DNA of 64,000 nt. Origin: [Leptolyngbya] sp. PCC 7376 (lineage in GTDB: Bacteria > Cyanobacteriota > Cyanobacteriia > Cyanobacteriales > MRBY01). Numbering within the stretch: the stretch's first letter is position 1; each line of letters starts with the position of its first letter. The stretch spans positions 666,036 to 730,035 of the forward strand of contig NC_019683.1 of the NCBI RefSeq assembly GCF_000316605.1, written 5' to 3'. A program made the translations under genes and the position numbers. Below, in pieces: positions 18,661 to 27,635 of this stretch. The notes under the pieces are model-generated. The model did not search any database and had not been told where the DNA came from. It saw only the letters and a program-made list of their open reading frames with translations.

Positions 18661-19611
18661 TATAGCAGAGAAGGAGAAGGTTAGGACATAGAACAGAAGG
18701 CTATTCTGATGGCATCGAACAAATCCTCAGTCTTCTTGATGAGCTTACTTACCTCCTTCTTTAACCTCCCCCAAAACTTCTCTATCTTGTTCAGGTGTGG
18801 TGAGTAGGGTGGCAAAAATATCACTTCACATCCTGCCTTCGCCACCAATGTTTGTATTCTTTCCTTTGGATGAACACTGGCATTATCCAGAATAATAATT
18901 TGACCCGGAATCAACTCTGGCACTAAGCAATCCTCTACCCATTGGCAAACTAAGGCGCTGTTGGCATAGCCCTCAAATACCATCGGTGCTATCTGCTCTC
19001 CCTCTCGCCATCCTCCAATCACGCTAACTCGTTCTGTACGATGACCTAACTTCTCTGCGATAAACCTCTCTGACTTATGGCAGTAGCCATACCCATAATC
19101 TAAGGTATTATCAAATCCACTTTCATCGATATATACGAGTCGTTCTTGGCCATACTGCTTCAGTTGTGCCACAAATGCTTTTTCTAATTCTTTATCTCTC
19201 TCTTGATATCGATAGGTCTTTTTTTTCGAGTAAATTCAATTTTCCGTAGAGCTTCACGTCTGGATGCATCACTAATAGACTCTGGCCATTTCTCCGCCAT
19301 TTCCTTCTGGGTTAGATGCCCATATTTCTCTGCAAAAGCACGAAAAGCATCTAGATCATTAATCTTCGGTTGAGGGCCTCGACGGTAATCTGTCTTCGGA
19401 GCGACTGAACCGATTTTCTCTCGTCGTTTCAGCCACAGGTCTAGCGTATTTCGGCTAATACCAAAGAAGCGACAGATATCACTTTTTCGTTCACCTTTAT
19501 CGAAGGCGGCAACAGCTTTTAGGCGTAAATCAAGACTATGGGGAGCAGGCATGGCATCTATGTTTATTGCTTCTATCCTATTCTGTCTTAACCCACTCCT
19601 TGCCTGCTATA
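18661..19611 (-). mobile_element. IS630-family insertion sequence inside the IS982 remnant
   Basis: A 951-bp element with matching terminal repeats of about 27 bp (18661-18687 and 19585-19611). Both ends read TATAGCAG from outside in, consistent with the TA target duplication used by IS630/Tc1-mariner enzymes. It interrupts the plus-strand IS982 transposase remnant. Confidence 0.9.
18681..19552 (-). CDS. IS630-family transposase in two frames
   Basis: ORF-A (19552-19184) encodes paired helix-turn-helix DNA-binding domains (SLDLRLKAVAAFDKGERKS and FFGISRNTLDLWLKRR). ORF-B (19172-18681) encodes the DDE domain: VYIDESGFD (Asp), IILDNASVHPKE (Asp), LPPYSPHLNKIEKFW (Glu). A frame change is needed between them, as in many cyanobacterial IS630 relatives that use programmed frameshifting. 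No other damage is visible. Confidence 0.87.
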
Positions 19612-20311
19612 GTACCTCTCTCTCTGTGTCTACCTACAGCACTGTTATGGTCAATGCATAGGTATCAGCTTCATTGATGCCACCAGTATCAAAGTTTGTC
19701 ACAATCGCCGCATCTCTCAACATCGCGTTTTTGAAGGTCATGCCGCTCGAGGTAAAACCTCTGTGGGTTGGTTCTTTGGCTTCAAACTACATCTGGTTAT
19801 CAATGACTGTGGCGAATTACTCAATGTGAAAGTCACACCCGGCAACACCGATGATAGAAAACCGGTAGTGGAGCTTTTGAAAGGGTTATACGGCAAAGTC
19901 TTTGCTGATCAAGGTTACGTCTCTCAACCTCTGGCACAGTATTTACAAGAAGAATATGATGTGAGGCTTCTAGCTAAGCCTCGTCGCAATATGAAGAATC
20001 ACCGGATGCTTTGGCGTGACAAAGTGCTGGCTCGTAAGCGAGCTTTGATTGAAACAGTCATTGACCAACTGAAGAATATTTCACAGATTGGACATTCCCG
20101 CCATCGCAGTCCAGCTAATTTCTGTGTGGTCTCATTGCCTATTGTCATCAGCCCAAGAAACCCTCTCTTCAGCTTGATTAGAACCTTGATTCCTTATCCC
20201 GAACTCACGTTGTGTTATGGTAAATGTCCTTCGCAGGCATTGGTATTATAGATATTAAACTTCATCATTGTTGTCGATCATATTCAATACTAGCTTTCCT
20301 CAATCATCTGA

Positions 20312-22066
20312 CTAGACCAATAAAGATAATAGGGAGTCTTTTGAGAGATTATTTGGGGAAAGATCAATTTCGGCTTGGTCTTTCGGGACTGCGGGCAAGA
20401 CATCCGATAACTTTAAAGCTGTTCGAGCTTGCTGGATAAAATAAGCCCGAGTGGTTTGCGATCGCCAAGTTTCCCCAGCGACACGACAATTGCCCATACC
20501 TTGATCGATTAAATAAAACTCTGTCGCAGTTTCGGTGGGAATAATCATGCCCACCACCATCTGTTTTTGAATGATTTTTGAGTCTGCTTCGAACTGTACT
20601 TTTGCCGGGTCAATAACGTAATCAAGCTCAATATCAGAGCCATAACCACACAGAATTTTGTAGGGCTGATTGAGTTCACCTGAATACAAATTCACAGTTA
20701 AAAGAAAAGGTTCATCGACTTTTTGGGCATATATCCATTCCGTTGCTCCGGTCGGCGCTGAGGTGACATCGCCCGAAAACATTATTTCGTTGTTTTCATT
20801 GCGCCACTTCGCATTCCAGCCAATAGACTCCCCGGCGGCGATCGCCTTTAGATCGAGATCGACAAATTCCCCTTTCCAGTAAATCCCAAACAACGAAAAT
20901 TCTTCAGTGTTTGGCAGCAAAAATCGCGACCCTTTCGGCACTGCACCCGCAAACTGTTTTTCACTGGTGGGCAGCGCATAATCCACCGTCTCGGGATAGT
21001 AGACTGCGACATCTTTAATGCGGGTTTTCAACTCTGCGAACAAGATCTCTTCAGTTGCTTTGTTATCTGACCGCACCTTATCTTTTCGCACCCAGCCTTT
21101 GCCATTACGAATTCGATAAAATCTGGCATCCGTTTCTTTATAAACTCGCAGCGCATTAATTGCCTTAATCAGTTGAAAAGGATTGGCTCGTTTAGCTGCT
21201 TTGGCGATCGCCTCTTCTGTGAAATTGGAAGCTGTCACCTCTCCTAAAACATTGGTTGGGAGTGGTCGATGATATTTTTTGCTCAGTTTCGCAATACGAT
21301 TGATGATCGCTCGATTACTATCACTCGCAGATTTAAAGGCGAGCCATAGGGGTTTGCGACGATTAAATCCTTGGGCTAAAAGTTTAAATTGGTCAGGAGT
21401 GAACTGAGGTAACTTGTACCCAGAATCTTGAATAGCTTCATTGCTCTCCTTATTTTTGATGACCAAAGTGGATTTCGTAGCTTTGTAAAAGAGATAGCGA
21501 AATAGACTTTCCTCAGTTTTGGGAAGAATGCCAGATTTATCCGCAAAGATTACTGCGGCTTCCTTGTTGCGAATGACTTCTTCGCCCGTAAATTGATATT
21601 GCAGTTCTTCTAGAAGCTCAAAAATATCGGCGATCGTCTCTTGTTTGAGCGCGACTCCAGAGGCCAATAAACCTAAAGCTTTTTCGACTAAGTCTTCTGC
21701 GGGCAAACCCTGAAGGACTCGAATTGGCATTTTCGAGTTTGGTAAATCCAGCGCTTCAACGGGCAAATAAACCCATTCCGTTGGTGGTTTTATTCCCAGC
21801 GATCGCCAACCGTAGGTCGTTAGATAATGAGCAAATTGTTGGGCGGCAAGTTTAATGATCGAAGTATCTCGAACCGTTTTCCATGACTTATGAAATGCTG
21901 CATTTAGCTGAGTGCCATTCAGGGTTTTTGCGTTGAGATAAGCTTTGATTTCGGGAATGGCATAGGCCGCATTGGGCGCAACAAAAACCAGATATTCTTC
22001 CAGAAACACATAATCTGTTTCTTCCCGAGCAGGAACACAATCAAATAAGCGTAACGCAGCAGTCAT
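20312..22066 (-). CDS. Unknown 584-residue protein with TerD-like C-terminal region
   Basis: The first 380 residues are mostly helical with no motif I recognise. The segment 395-470 (LFGIYWKGEFVDLDL, then WNAKWRNENNEIMFSGD and SAPTGATEWIY) resembles the beta-sandwich of TerD/tellurium-resistance proteins, which bind calcium through acidic loops. The protein has no signal peptide or membrane segment. It stands alone on the minus strand, 100 bp from the IS remnants and upstream of a repeat-rich spacer. The TerD likeness is tentative. Confidence 0.55.
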   Translation of the reverse strand: MTAALRLFDCVPAREETDYVFLEEYLVFVAPNAAYAIPEIKAYLNAKTLNGTQLNAAFHKSWKTVRDTSIIKLAAQQFAHYLTTYGWRSLGIKPPTEWVYLPVEALDLPNSKMPIRVLQGLPAEDLVEKALGLLASGVALKQETIADIFELLEELQYQFTGEEVIRNKEAAVIFADKSGILPKTEESLFRYLFYKATKSTLVIKNKESNEAIQDSGYKLPQFTPDQFKLLAQGFNRRKPLWLAFKSASDSNRAIINRIAKLSKKYHRPLPTNVLGEVTASNFTEEAIAKAAKRANPFQLIKAINALRVYKETDARFYRIRNGKGWVRKDKVRSDNKATEEILFAELKTRIKDVAVYYPETVDYALPTSEKQFAGAVPKGSRFLLPNTEEFSLFGIYWKGEFVDLDLKAIAAGESIGWNAKWRNENNEIMFSGDVTSAPTGATEWIYAQKVDEPFLLTVNLYSGELNQPYKILCGYGSDIELDYVIDPAKVQFEADSKIIQKQMVVGMIIPTETATEFYLIDQGMGNCRVAGETWRSQTTRAYFIQQARTALKLSDVLPAVPKDQAEIDLSPNNLSKDSLLSLLV

Positions 22067-22539
22067 CGTGATTCGTGGGTAAAAAGAACTGGCGGAGGGT
22101 AGAGATTAAGAGTCTATGAAAGGAACCCTCTTTGCCAAAGGTTACGAGTCCAACTTGAGAGCGGCGGGAAGTAAGGGTGGGACGGATGGCGAAAAAAGAG
22201 GAACTTCCTTTGCCTAATCTCTAAGTCGGAAAATTTTGGTGATTACACATTAAGTCTTAGGCGAGAGGTAATCTGTTTTGTTCGGAAACAATCAAGGAAC
22301 CTCTTTTGCCTAATCAGATCATAGCGAAAAATCTAATGGTCGCAGTCTAGGCTGTCCCACTAACAGCTGTTGTGGTGATTGTAGATATGGCTTAAGTCAA
22401 AATTGGGAGGCGAGAGGTAATACCATCGAACCCGCTTTTACACGGGAAAAAGGAACCTCTTTTGCCTAGCCAGATCATAGCAACGAATTCTGCGAGTGAA
22501 TTAGGCTGTTTTTTACGATCATTTTTAATGCGTTTAAAT
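22067..22539. repeat. Spacer with four related hairpin repeats
   Basis: A 470-bp non-coding stretch holding four related units. Units at 22259-22325 and 22408-22481 are nearly complete: each starts AGGCGAGAGGTAAT, has a variable middle, and ends AAGGAACCTCTTTTGCCTA followed by CAGATCATAGC. The ends are mutually complementary (AGGC-GAGAGGT with ACCTC-TTTT-GCCT), so each unit can fold into a hairpin. Partial units occur near 22120-22140 and 22191-22220. This looks like a small dispersed palindromic repeat or MITE family. Confidence 0.7.
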
Positions 22540-23052
22540 TTAGCAGCGTACTTGTTCTACAGGGATGAGCTCTAGTTGTTTTGTCTCTTGGTTAGCACGC
22601 CAGATTTGCTGAGAATCAAATGGGTCTGAGAGTTCAACTATTGCCAGGGTCTCTGCCTCTTCTTGTTGATGAATTCGACATGGAGGAGTTAGCCATGTAT
22701 GGTTTTCAGGCAGAGTAACGGAGTCTAGAATCTGTATTTTGCCGTCGCTTATATGTTCAGCAGTTCGAATGTCTGTTGTGGGTGGGCTTAATATTTGTTC
22801 AAAACTGAGTATCTTTTGTCCGTGATAGTCATAGATGGTCAGGCTATAGGGTTGAGGGGCGGAAAGATCACCGATCAGCGCGCCCTCTCTCATTTCTAAT
22901 CCTTCTGGGAATCCGTCGTGACCATCCGCAGTGATGTAATACACTTCCCCTTCCAGGGTTTCGAGGGGATTGGCGAGGGTTATGGCAGGGGTAAATAACA
23001 AAGATGTGATCGCCAACGCCATAATTCGAGGAAAGTTATTGTGAAACGACAT
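22540..23052 (-). CDS. Small secreted protein, tandem family member A
   Basis: About 170 residues from the ATG at 23052, chosen because AAGGAG lies 7 bases upstream and the product then starts with a standard signal peptide (MALAITSLLFTPAITLANP). The mature protein has a cysteine in PPCRIH and a C-terminal IWRANQETKQLELI...VRC. The NPLE-LEGEVYY, SLTIYDYHGQKILSFEQIL and WRAN segments are shared with the genes at 23110 and 23334, so the three are tandem paralogues. Function is unknown; export is likely. Confidence 0.7.
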   Translation of the reverse strand: MSFHNNFPRIMALAITSLLFTPAITLANPLETLEGEVYYITADGHDGFPEGLEMREGALIGDLSAPQPYSLTIYDYHGQKILSFEQILSPPTTDIRTAEHISDGKIQILDSVTLPENHTWLTPPCRIHQQEEAETLAIVELSDPFDSQQIWRANQETKQLELIPVEQVRC

Positions 23053-23109
23053 GATGGGGCTCCTTAAGTTAGGAATTGAGCAAAGATAATCTTGGATTTG
23101 CACAATAGT

Positions 23110-23307
23110 TTAGCCGTCGTATCCAAAGTCGATGTTGTAGCAATGGACAGTATTAGTATTGGCATCAATGGGTTCCAGTTTCTGTGTTTCATGATTAGCT
23201 CGCCATACACCCTGAAATTCTGTAAACCACTCGGTATCGAAGTTTGACTCTTTATAGGGTGGGGCGATCACCACCCCTATTATCCGAAACCAGTTGCTCA
23301 ATAACAT
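23110..23307 (-). pseudogene. Internally deleted paralogue of the secreted family
   Basis: A 65-codon frame in which the first 15 residues (MLLSNWFRIIGVVIAPP) match the start of the signal peptide of the neighbouring paralogue and the rest (FDTEWFTEFQGVWRANHETQKLEPI...CYNIDFGYDG) matches its C-terminus. The central 110 residues are missing. It arose from tandem duplication followed by an in-frame internal deletion. It might still be translated as a mini-protein. Confidence 0.65.
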
Positions 23308-23333
23308 GGAAAATATCCTGTTACTGCAATAAC

Positions 23334-23903
23334 TTAGCCATCATATTGATAGCCAATGTTGTAACAACGAATATTATCAGGAGAGAGTGCTTCTAATTGT
23401 TTGGTTGTGCGATTAGCGCGCCATATACCTTGAAAATCAGTGACCCATTCTGTCTCAAAAGTAATGTTTGCTGTTGGACTCGCAATCCCAATAATCTCCT
23501 CATCTGGTTGCTCATTAATCTGACACTCAAATAATGTCTCACCATTTTGAGGTACTGCTGCTGAGTCTAAAATTTCTCGGAACTGTTCATTGGTAGCAAC
23601 ACCTTCTTGATTGATTTTGCGTTGAAGTAAAATCTGCTCAAAGCTCACCACCGTTTGTCCGCTGTAATCATATAAAGAGATGACATAGGGTCGCTCAATA
23701 TTGACATCACCTAAAACAAATCCACCTTGATCGACGAGTCCTTCTGGTAAGCCATATTCATTGACCCCTGTTACGGAAGAAGAAGCTGTTGTATAAACCC
23801 AGCCCTCCATCATTTCGAGGGGATTTGCGATAGCGGCTAATGGACTCGCCAACACAGGGGCGATCGCCAAAGCCAGAATTTTAAAAGATGTGTTCGATAA
23901 CAT
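23334..23903 (-). CDS. Small secreted protein, tandem family member B
   Basis: About 189 residues from the ATG at 23903. GAGGAG lies 8 bases upstream and overlaps the stop of the preceding anti-sigma kinase gene, so the two are translationally linked. A signal peptide (ILALAIAPVLASPLAAIANP) is followed by a domain with the family segments MEGWVYTT, VISLYDYSGQTVVSFEQIL, TEWVTDFQGIWRAN and a C-terminal CYNIGYQYDG. Two cysteines remain. Probably extracytoplasmic; function unknown. Confidence 0.72.
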   Translation of the reverse strand: MLSNTSFKILALAIAPVLASPLAAIANPLEMMEGWVYTTASSSVTGVNEYGLPEGLVDQGGFVLGDVNIERPYVISLYDYSGQTVVSFEQILLQRKINQEGVATNEQFREILDSAAVPQNGETLFECQINEQPDEEIIGIASPTANITFETEWVTDFQGIWRANRTTKQLEALSPDNIRCYNIGYQYDG

Positions 23904-23905
23904 AA

Positions 23906-24364
23906 TCAATTCTCCTCAGAATCATGGTCAGTGAGATGTAGGGTGAGAATATTTTTGCTGTCCTGGCGCATATATTCCTGTTGATCAGAATATGAGTGGA
24001 CGAGCTGTAGTCCGATGCCACCAATTTGCACCTCTTCCAACCCAGAGATAGGCGCTTTTTCAGGCACGATAGTTTGGTCAAACGCGACGCCGTCATCTTC
24101 AATACGGATTGTTAGTCCTGTATCCCTTGCCATTAGCTGGATATCAATTAGATGTTCGCCGCCATTAGGATAAGCATTTTCAAAAATATTCATTACCACT
24201 TCCTCTAGAAGTAGCTGCAAACGGAATGTTCCTCGGGTAGAGAGACCGATTGTAACTGCACATTCCTCAAGCCAAGGATTTAATCGTTCTAACTCACTCA
24301 GTTGATTGGGCAAGCACAGCTCGAAAATGATGGCTTGGGGGGATTCGATGGGTGAAGCATTCAT
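23906..24364 (-). CDS. Anti-sigma factor-like serine kinase (RsbW-type ATPase)
   Basis: A 152-residue GHKL ATPase. The N-box EEVVMNIFENA (54-64), G1 box EDDGVAFD (89-96) and G2 box GGIGLQL (115-121) are present. RsbW/SpoIIAB-like kinases phosphorylate STAS-domain antagonists and thereby switch their partner. A STAS gene lies 180 bp upstream on the same strand, giving a plausible partner-switching pair. No PP2C phosphatase or sigma factor gene is in the window. The gene abuts the secreted-protein gene downstream. Confidence 0.85.
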   Translation of the reverse strand: MNASPIESPQAIIFELCLPNQLSELERLNPWLEECAVTIGLSTRGTFRLQLLLEEVVMNIFENAYPNGGEHLIDIQLMARDTGLTIRIEDDGVAFDQTIVPEKAPISGLEEVQIGGIGLQLVHSYSDQQEYMRQDSKNILTLHLTDHDSEEN

Positions 24365-24546
24365 ACCAATGTTGGAGTAATGGCCAATCGTGATTCTCTA
24401 GTGCGACACTATTCACCGAATAGTGTCTATATTTTAAATATGGAAATTTCTACAGTAGCGAACTGCGAAGAACAGGATAACGACAGGCAATTTCGGCGAT
24501 CGCCTCATCGAAGAATCACTGTTTCAAAAAGCAACTCAAGGTCTCA

Positions 24547-24900
24547 CTAAGCGTTAATCGGATCTAGGGCCGCCATAGCAAGATATAAGTCGTCATAACT
24601 GGGAATCAAGCTATTCAAACCAGCCACTGTTAATGCTTCTTTCACTAGTGGTTGAGGTTTTAGCAGTACCATTTTTGCATCGTGATTTGCGACGCCCCGT
24701 GCTGCTGACAGTAGGATTCTCATGCCGAGGGATGCAATAAAACTAACCTCTCTCAGATCGACAATTGTTGGAATGCCAGTGCTGCTGATTTTTAGCGCAA
24801 ATTCTTCACCAATTTGATTGACACCTTGGATATCCATCTTGCCAGAGAGTTTAACAAGGCGGACACCATTATCGAGCGTTGAAATATCAAGGTCTATCAT
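24547..24900 (-). CDS. STAS-domain anti-sigma factor antagonist (RsbV-like)
   Basis: A 117-residue single STAS domain. The phosphorylation-loop segment VSFIASLGMR places the acceptor serine at 57, in the position used by RsbV/SpoIIAA proteins, although the loop lacks the usual aspartate just before it. The fold order (strand LVKLSGKMDI, strand PTIVDL, strand KMVLLKP) is normal. It is likely phosphorylated by the kinase encoded just downstream. Confidence 0.85.
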   Translation of the reverse strand: MIDLDISTLDNGVRLVKLSGKMDIQGVNQIGEEFALKISSTGIPTIVDLREVSFIASLGMRILLSAARGVANHDAKMVLLKPQPLVKEALTVAGLNSLIPSYDDLYLAMAALDPINA

Positions 24901-25159
24901 TAGATATTGTCCAAAAATTGTTGTGGAAAGAAATAAAAGTCGCGATTATATTTCGCGTTATTCTCATATTAATAAATAGAAGACTGAAAAGAGAAGATAG
25001 AAATTACTTCGTTATAAAATTTCAATTGTCACGAAAAATCTAAATTTATTCTTAAATATACTGAGGGATTTGATGCTATAGACGTGAGGCGATCACCAAC
25101 ATTGTTCTCTTAAAATCTTATATCGCTAAATTTAGAATATTGGAGAGTAAGAGCTGCCA

Positions 25160-26392
25160 CTAGATTGATGTAGTTGACAATAGCTCATGCACTGCATCCC
25201 GAGCAGCTCGTGCAGCATTATGGACAGCGCCCCAGTCGTCTTCTTTTGTATATGCTTCGCCCGCAAAAAAGACTTTGTTTTGTATTGACTCAGCTAAAAT
25301 AGACGATATTTTTTCGGGCGCGAAATCAGATAAATATGCCATATTAATAAATGCTTCATTCACCCAGTTTTGTTCAATGTGATTGATATAAGCTTTTGAG
25401 GGAATACCATCATAAATCTCATCAAGTTCAGCGAGAATGAAATCTTTTAACTTTTCACCTGATTTTGAAATGTAAGCCTGAGCTTGTTTCCCTACAGCAA
25501 AAAGTCCAAGGATATTTTTTTCTGTATTTTGTCCATAGGCCGCATCATAATAAAGTCTTTGCCCTTCAAGAGTTTCGCTATCTGGAAAGCTTAAAAATGT
25601 TGGATAAAACTTTTCTCCAAACTCGAAAAATACTTTGATTCCGATCCATATCTGCGCAGACGCTATCACATTCTGTTTGTTGCTAGGGAGTTCTGGTATA
25701 AACGTGATTTTTTTATCTTTGAGGACTAGAAGAGGTGCTGTGAAAATCACTTTGTCAGCAGTATACTTATTACCCGTACTATCTTTGAGGATTACTTTTG
25801 GGTCTTGATAATTGATCGAGATAATTTCAGTGTCAAAAACTATCTGATCGATAATGCCAGGAACAATATATTGCTCATAAAAATCTAGCCAGCTCGAATC
25901 AATGAATTTTTTGTCTCTATCTCGGCCTAAGTTCTCGACAAATAATCTGCCATCTTCATAAAATTCGACCTTATCTTGGGAATTATAAGGTTGAGTCTTG
26001 ATATTGATTTTGACGCTGTCGTCATTAACGATTTTGGAAAACTCTGACTCGGTTGCATGCAACCATTCTGCACCTAAAGGAAGAGGGAAATCAGCAAAAG
26101 TTGCATCTCGTTTCATTCGTCCACCATGGGATGAAGACGCCTCGATAATCTGGAAATCTATGCCTTGTTGAGACAATAAATGTCCCGCTGCCATCCCTGC
26201 TGCTCCAGCGCCAATAATGATGACTTTGCCTTTGAAGTTACTCACATCTAATGTTTTAGTTGAGGGACTAAATATGTCACAGCTTGCCGTGGTTAATGCA
26301 GTAGAAGAAGCAATACCCAAAAAGCTGCAAAACTTGATGAATTGTCGTCTTGGTATGGTTTGAAGTCTTCTTTTTTCAGGAGATATTGCCAT
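25160..26392 (-). CDS. Exported FAD-dependent amine oxidase
   Basis: A 410-residue flavoprotein. The N-terminus has a twin-arginine motif RRQFIKF (15-21), a hydrophobic region and a possible lipobox ending at Cys38 (LTTASC), so export by Tat, perhaps as a lipoprotein, is likely. The dinucleotide-binding GAGAAG (61-66), the GGRMK motif (90-94) and the C-terminal FFAGEAYT...HNAARAARDA are those of the flavin-containing amine oxidase family (monoamine/polyamine oxidase). Substrate is unknown. It is transcribed in the same direction as the metallopeptidase gene upstream. Confidence 0.87.
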   Translation of the reverse strand: MAISPEKRRLQTIPRRQFIKFCSFLGIASSTALTTASCDIFSPSTKTLDVSNFKGKVIIIGAGAAGMAAGHLLSQQGIDFQIIEASSSHGGRMKRDATFADFPLPLGAEWLHATESEFSKIVNDDSVKINIKTQPYNSQDKVEFYEDGRLFVENLGRDRDKKFIDSSWLDFYEQYIVPGIIDQIVFDTEIISINYQDPKVILKDSTGNKYTADKVIFTAPLLVLKDKKITFIPELPSNKQNVIASAQIWIGIKVFFEFGEKFYPTFLSFPDSETLEGQRLYYDAAYGQNTEKNILGLFAVGKQAQAYISKSGEKLKDFILAELDEIYDGIPSKAYINHIEQNWVNEAFINMAYLSDFAPEKISSILAESIQNKVFFAGEAYTKEDDWGAVHNAARAARDAVHELLSTTSI

Positions 26393-26481
26393 TGGCCATC
26401 GTCTGATGTGATTGTTTTTAGGTTTGTGAGCAAGTAACAGGGCGATCGCCTATATCTTTCTGAGTAGAAACGTTGTTAATG

Positions 26482-27279
26482 TTATTTCGTAAAATCCGCT
26501 AAAAGTGTTTCCCAACCTTCTATCGCTTGCTCATATTCTTCTGAACAACCCTCTGCCCGTTCTTCTGGTAAAAAGTCATCTCCGATAAAATCGGCATAGC
26601 GATCTGTATCGCTGCCATAGACCAGACAGGCGATATTATAGACTCGCTGAATGCTTAGGCTATGCTCACCCCAAAAAGGCAACTCCTCAAATTCCTCATC
26701 TTCTTCCGCATCGATATCGAACTGTTCAATACCGGCAATAACGGCATCTTCCTCTCCTGTTTGCAGCAATAGAATAGTGGCGAAAGAATCAACAACATCC
26801 TCTTCTTTGACGATGATGGGCAGCTCATATTGATCGACTATCGCATGACCAAACTCATGCAAAAAAGTGAAATAGCCAGCCAAAATTACTTCGTCACTAT
26901 ATTCACCCTGGTATTCCTCAATAAAAATATCTGCATACTTTTGGATTAGTTCATAACACATCTGGATTGTGACAGTTTCAGGATCATAAAATGCATTCTC
27001 TTCGCCACATTCTAGAAAAACAACATCAATATCTTGTGGGAAATTGTATGTATCATTCAGTTTTAGAATTAGGTCGTTATAGAAAGACGTTGTGAGTAAA
27101 ATGTCGTGAATCTCATTGAAACTTTCATCCTCAGGAGTCTCATAATAAAGGATTAAATCACCCTTGTCTGTGCTCTCTACTGAATGAGAAAAGCTGTTCA
27201 TCGGCTGCAACATTGTGCACCCCCATAACGCGGTACAAGAGCTCAGTACACTCAAACAAACTTTATAAAAACCTTTCAT
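26482..27279 (-). CDS. Lipoprotein zinc metallopeptidase (DUF4344-like)
   Basis: A 265-residue protein. It begins with a lipoprotein signal (lipobox ALWGC, Cys21). The zincin motif HEFGH occupies 141-145, and a downstream acidic cluster and ASAF/DSFATILL segment contains the probable third ligand. The arrangement matches DUF4344 putative metallopeptidases. The C-terminal half is strongly acidic (EEDEEFEELP) with paired cysteines. Probably anchored in the periplasm or outer face; substrate unknown. Confidence 0.78.
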   Translation of the reverse strand: MKGFYKVCLSVLSSCTALWGCTMLQPMNSFSHSVESTDKGDLILYYETPEDESFNEIHDILLTTSFYNDLILKLNDTYNFPQDIDVVFLECGEENAFYDPETVTIQMCYELIQKYADIFIEEYQGEYSDEVILAGYFTFLHEFGHAIVDQYELPIIVKEEDVVDSFATILLLQTGEEDAVIAGIEQFDIDAEEDEEFEELPFWGEHSLSIQRVYNIACLVYGSDTDRYADFIGDDFLPEERAEGCSEEYEQAIEGWETLLADFTK

Positions 27280-27635
27280 TTCTTATTGTTTTAACCCACT
27301 TGAAATATTCACCTTATCCCGATGTATAAGCAAAAGAATAAGGTGATCGCTATCTTGTCGAAAAATATCTTTACTGAGAAAGGCTTGAATATTGCTCAAT
27401 TAGTCTTTTTGTTAAGTAATTGTTCTGTGTTGTTATAAAGCGAATATCTCTGTAGAAAAAAGAGACCTAAGTTAATAGTGGCCTGAGGGATAGATGCAGT
27501 AGACTGACTGCGTAAAGGTAGTTGCTTTCGTTATTCTTTCTACATAAAAAAGGCAACGAAATAACTATTCGCAGCGTATTTAATCGTTTCGGCTCACTCT
27601 GCAACATCAACTGTCAGCATTATTAATAGAACGCA
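27280..27635 (+). promoter_or_regulatory. Leader region of the contractile injection system locus
   Basis: A 356-bp AT-rich gap between the divergent metallopeptidase gene and the first CIS gene. It must contain promoters in both directions. A weak stem (GTTGC-TTT near 27520 with AAA-GGCAAC near 27548) could form in the CIS leader. I cannot define -35/-10 elements with confidence. Confidence 0.35.

Larger units (their letters stand above)
18628..20211 (+). pseudogene. Second IS982 copy, truncated and split by an IS630 insertion
   Basis: On the plus strand, 18628-18660 encodes QRFVEWMPST (the YQRFV region of IS982 transposase). An IS630 element then occupies 18661-19611. After it the frame resumes with YLQHCYGQCIGISFIDATSIK and continues to QLKNISQIGHSRHR. 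A CT-repeat (about 19614-19625) coincides with a frameshift, and near 20127 a deletion removes the NLLCG-type residues before LIAYCHQPKK. The right inverted repeat survives at 20190-20211 (TTCCTTATCC inner, CTCACGTT outer). The 5' third of the gene is lost at the junction with the other IS982 copy. Confidence 0.85.

Noticed and set aside
22067-22539. Possible CRISPR-like array of repeats
   Set aside because: Only four irregular copies, variable spacing, and the units are palindromic with different lengths; no cas genes are nearby.
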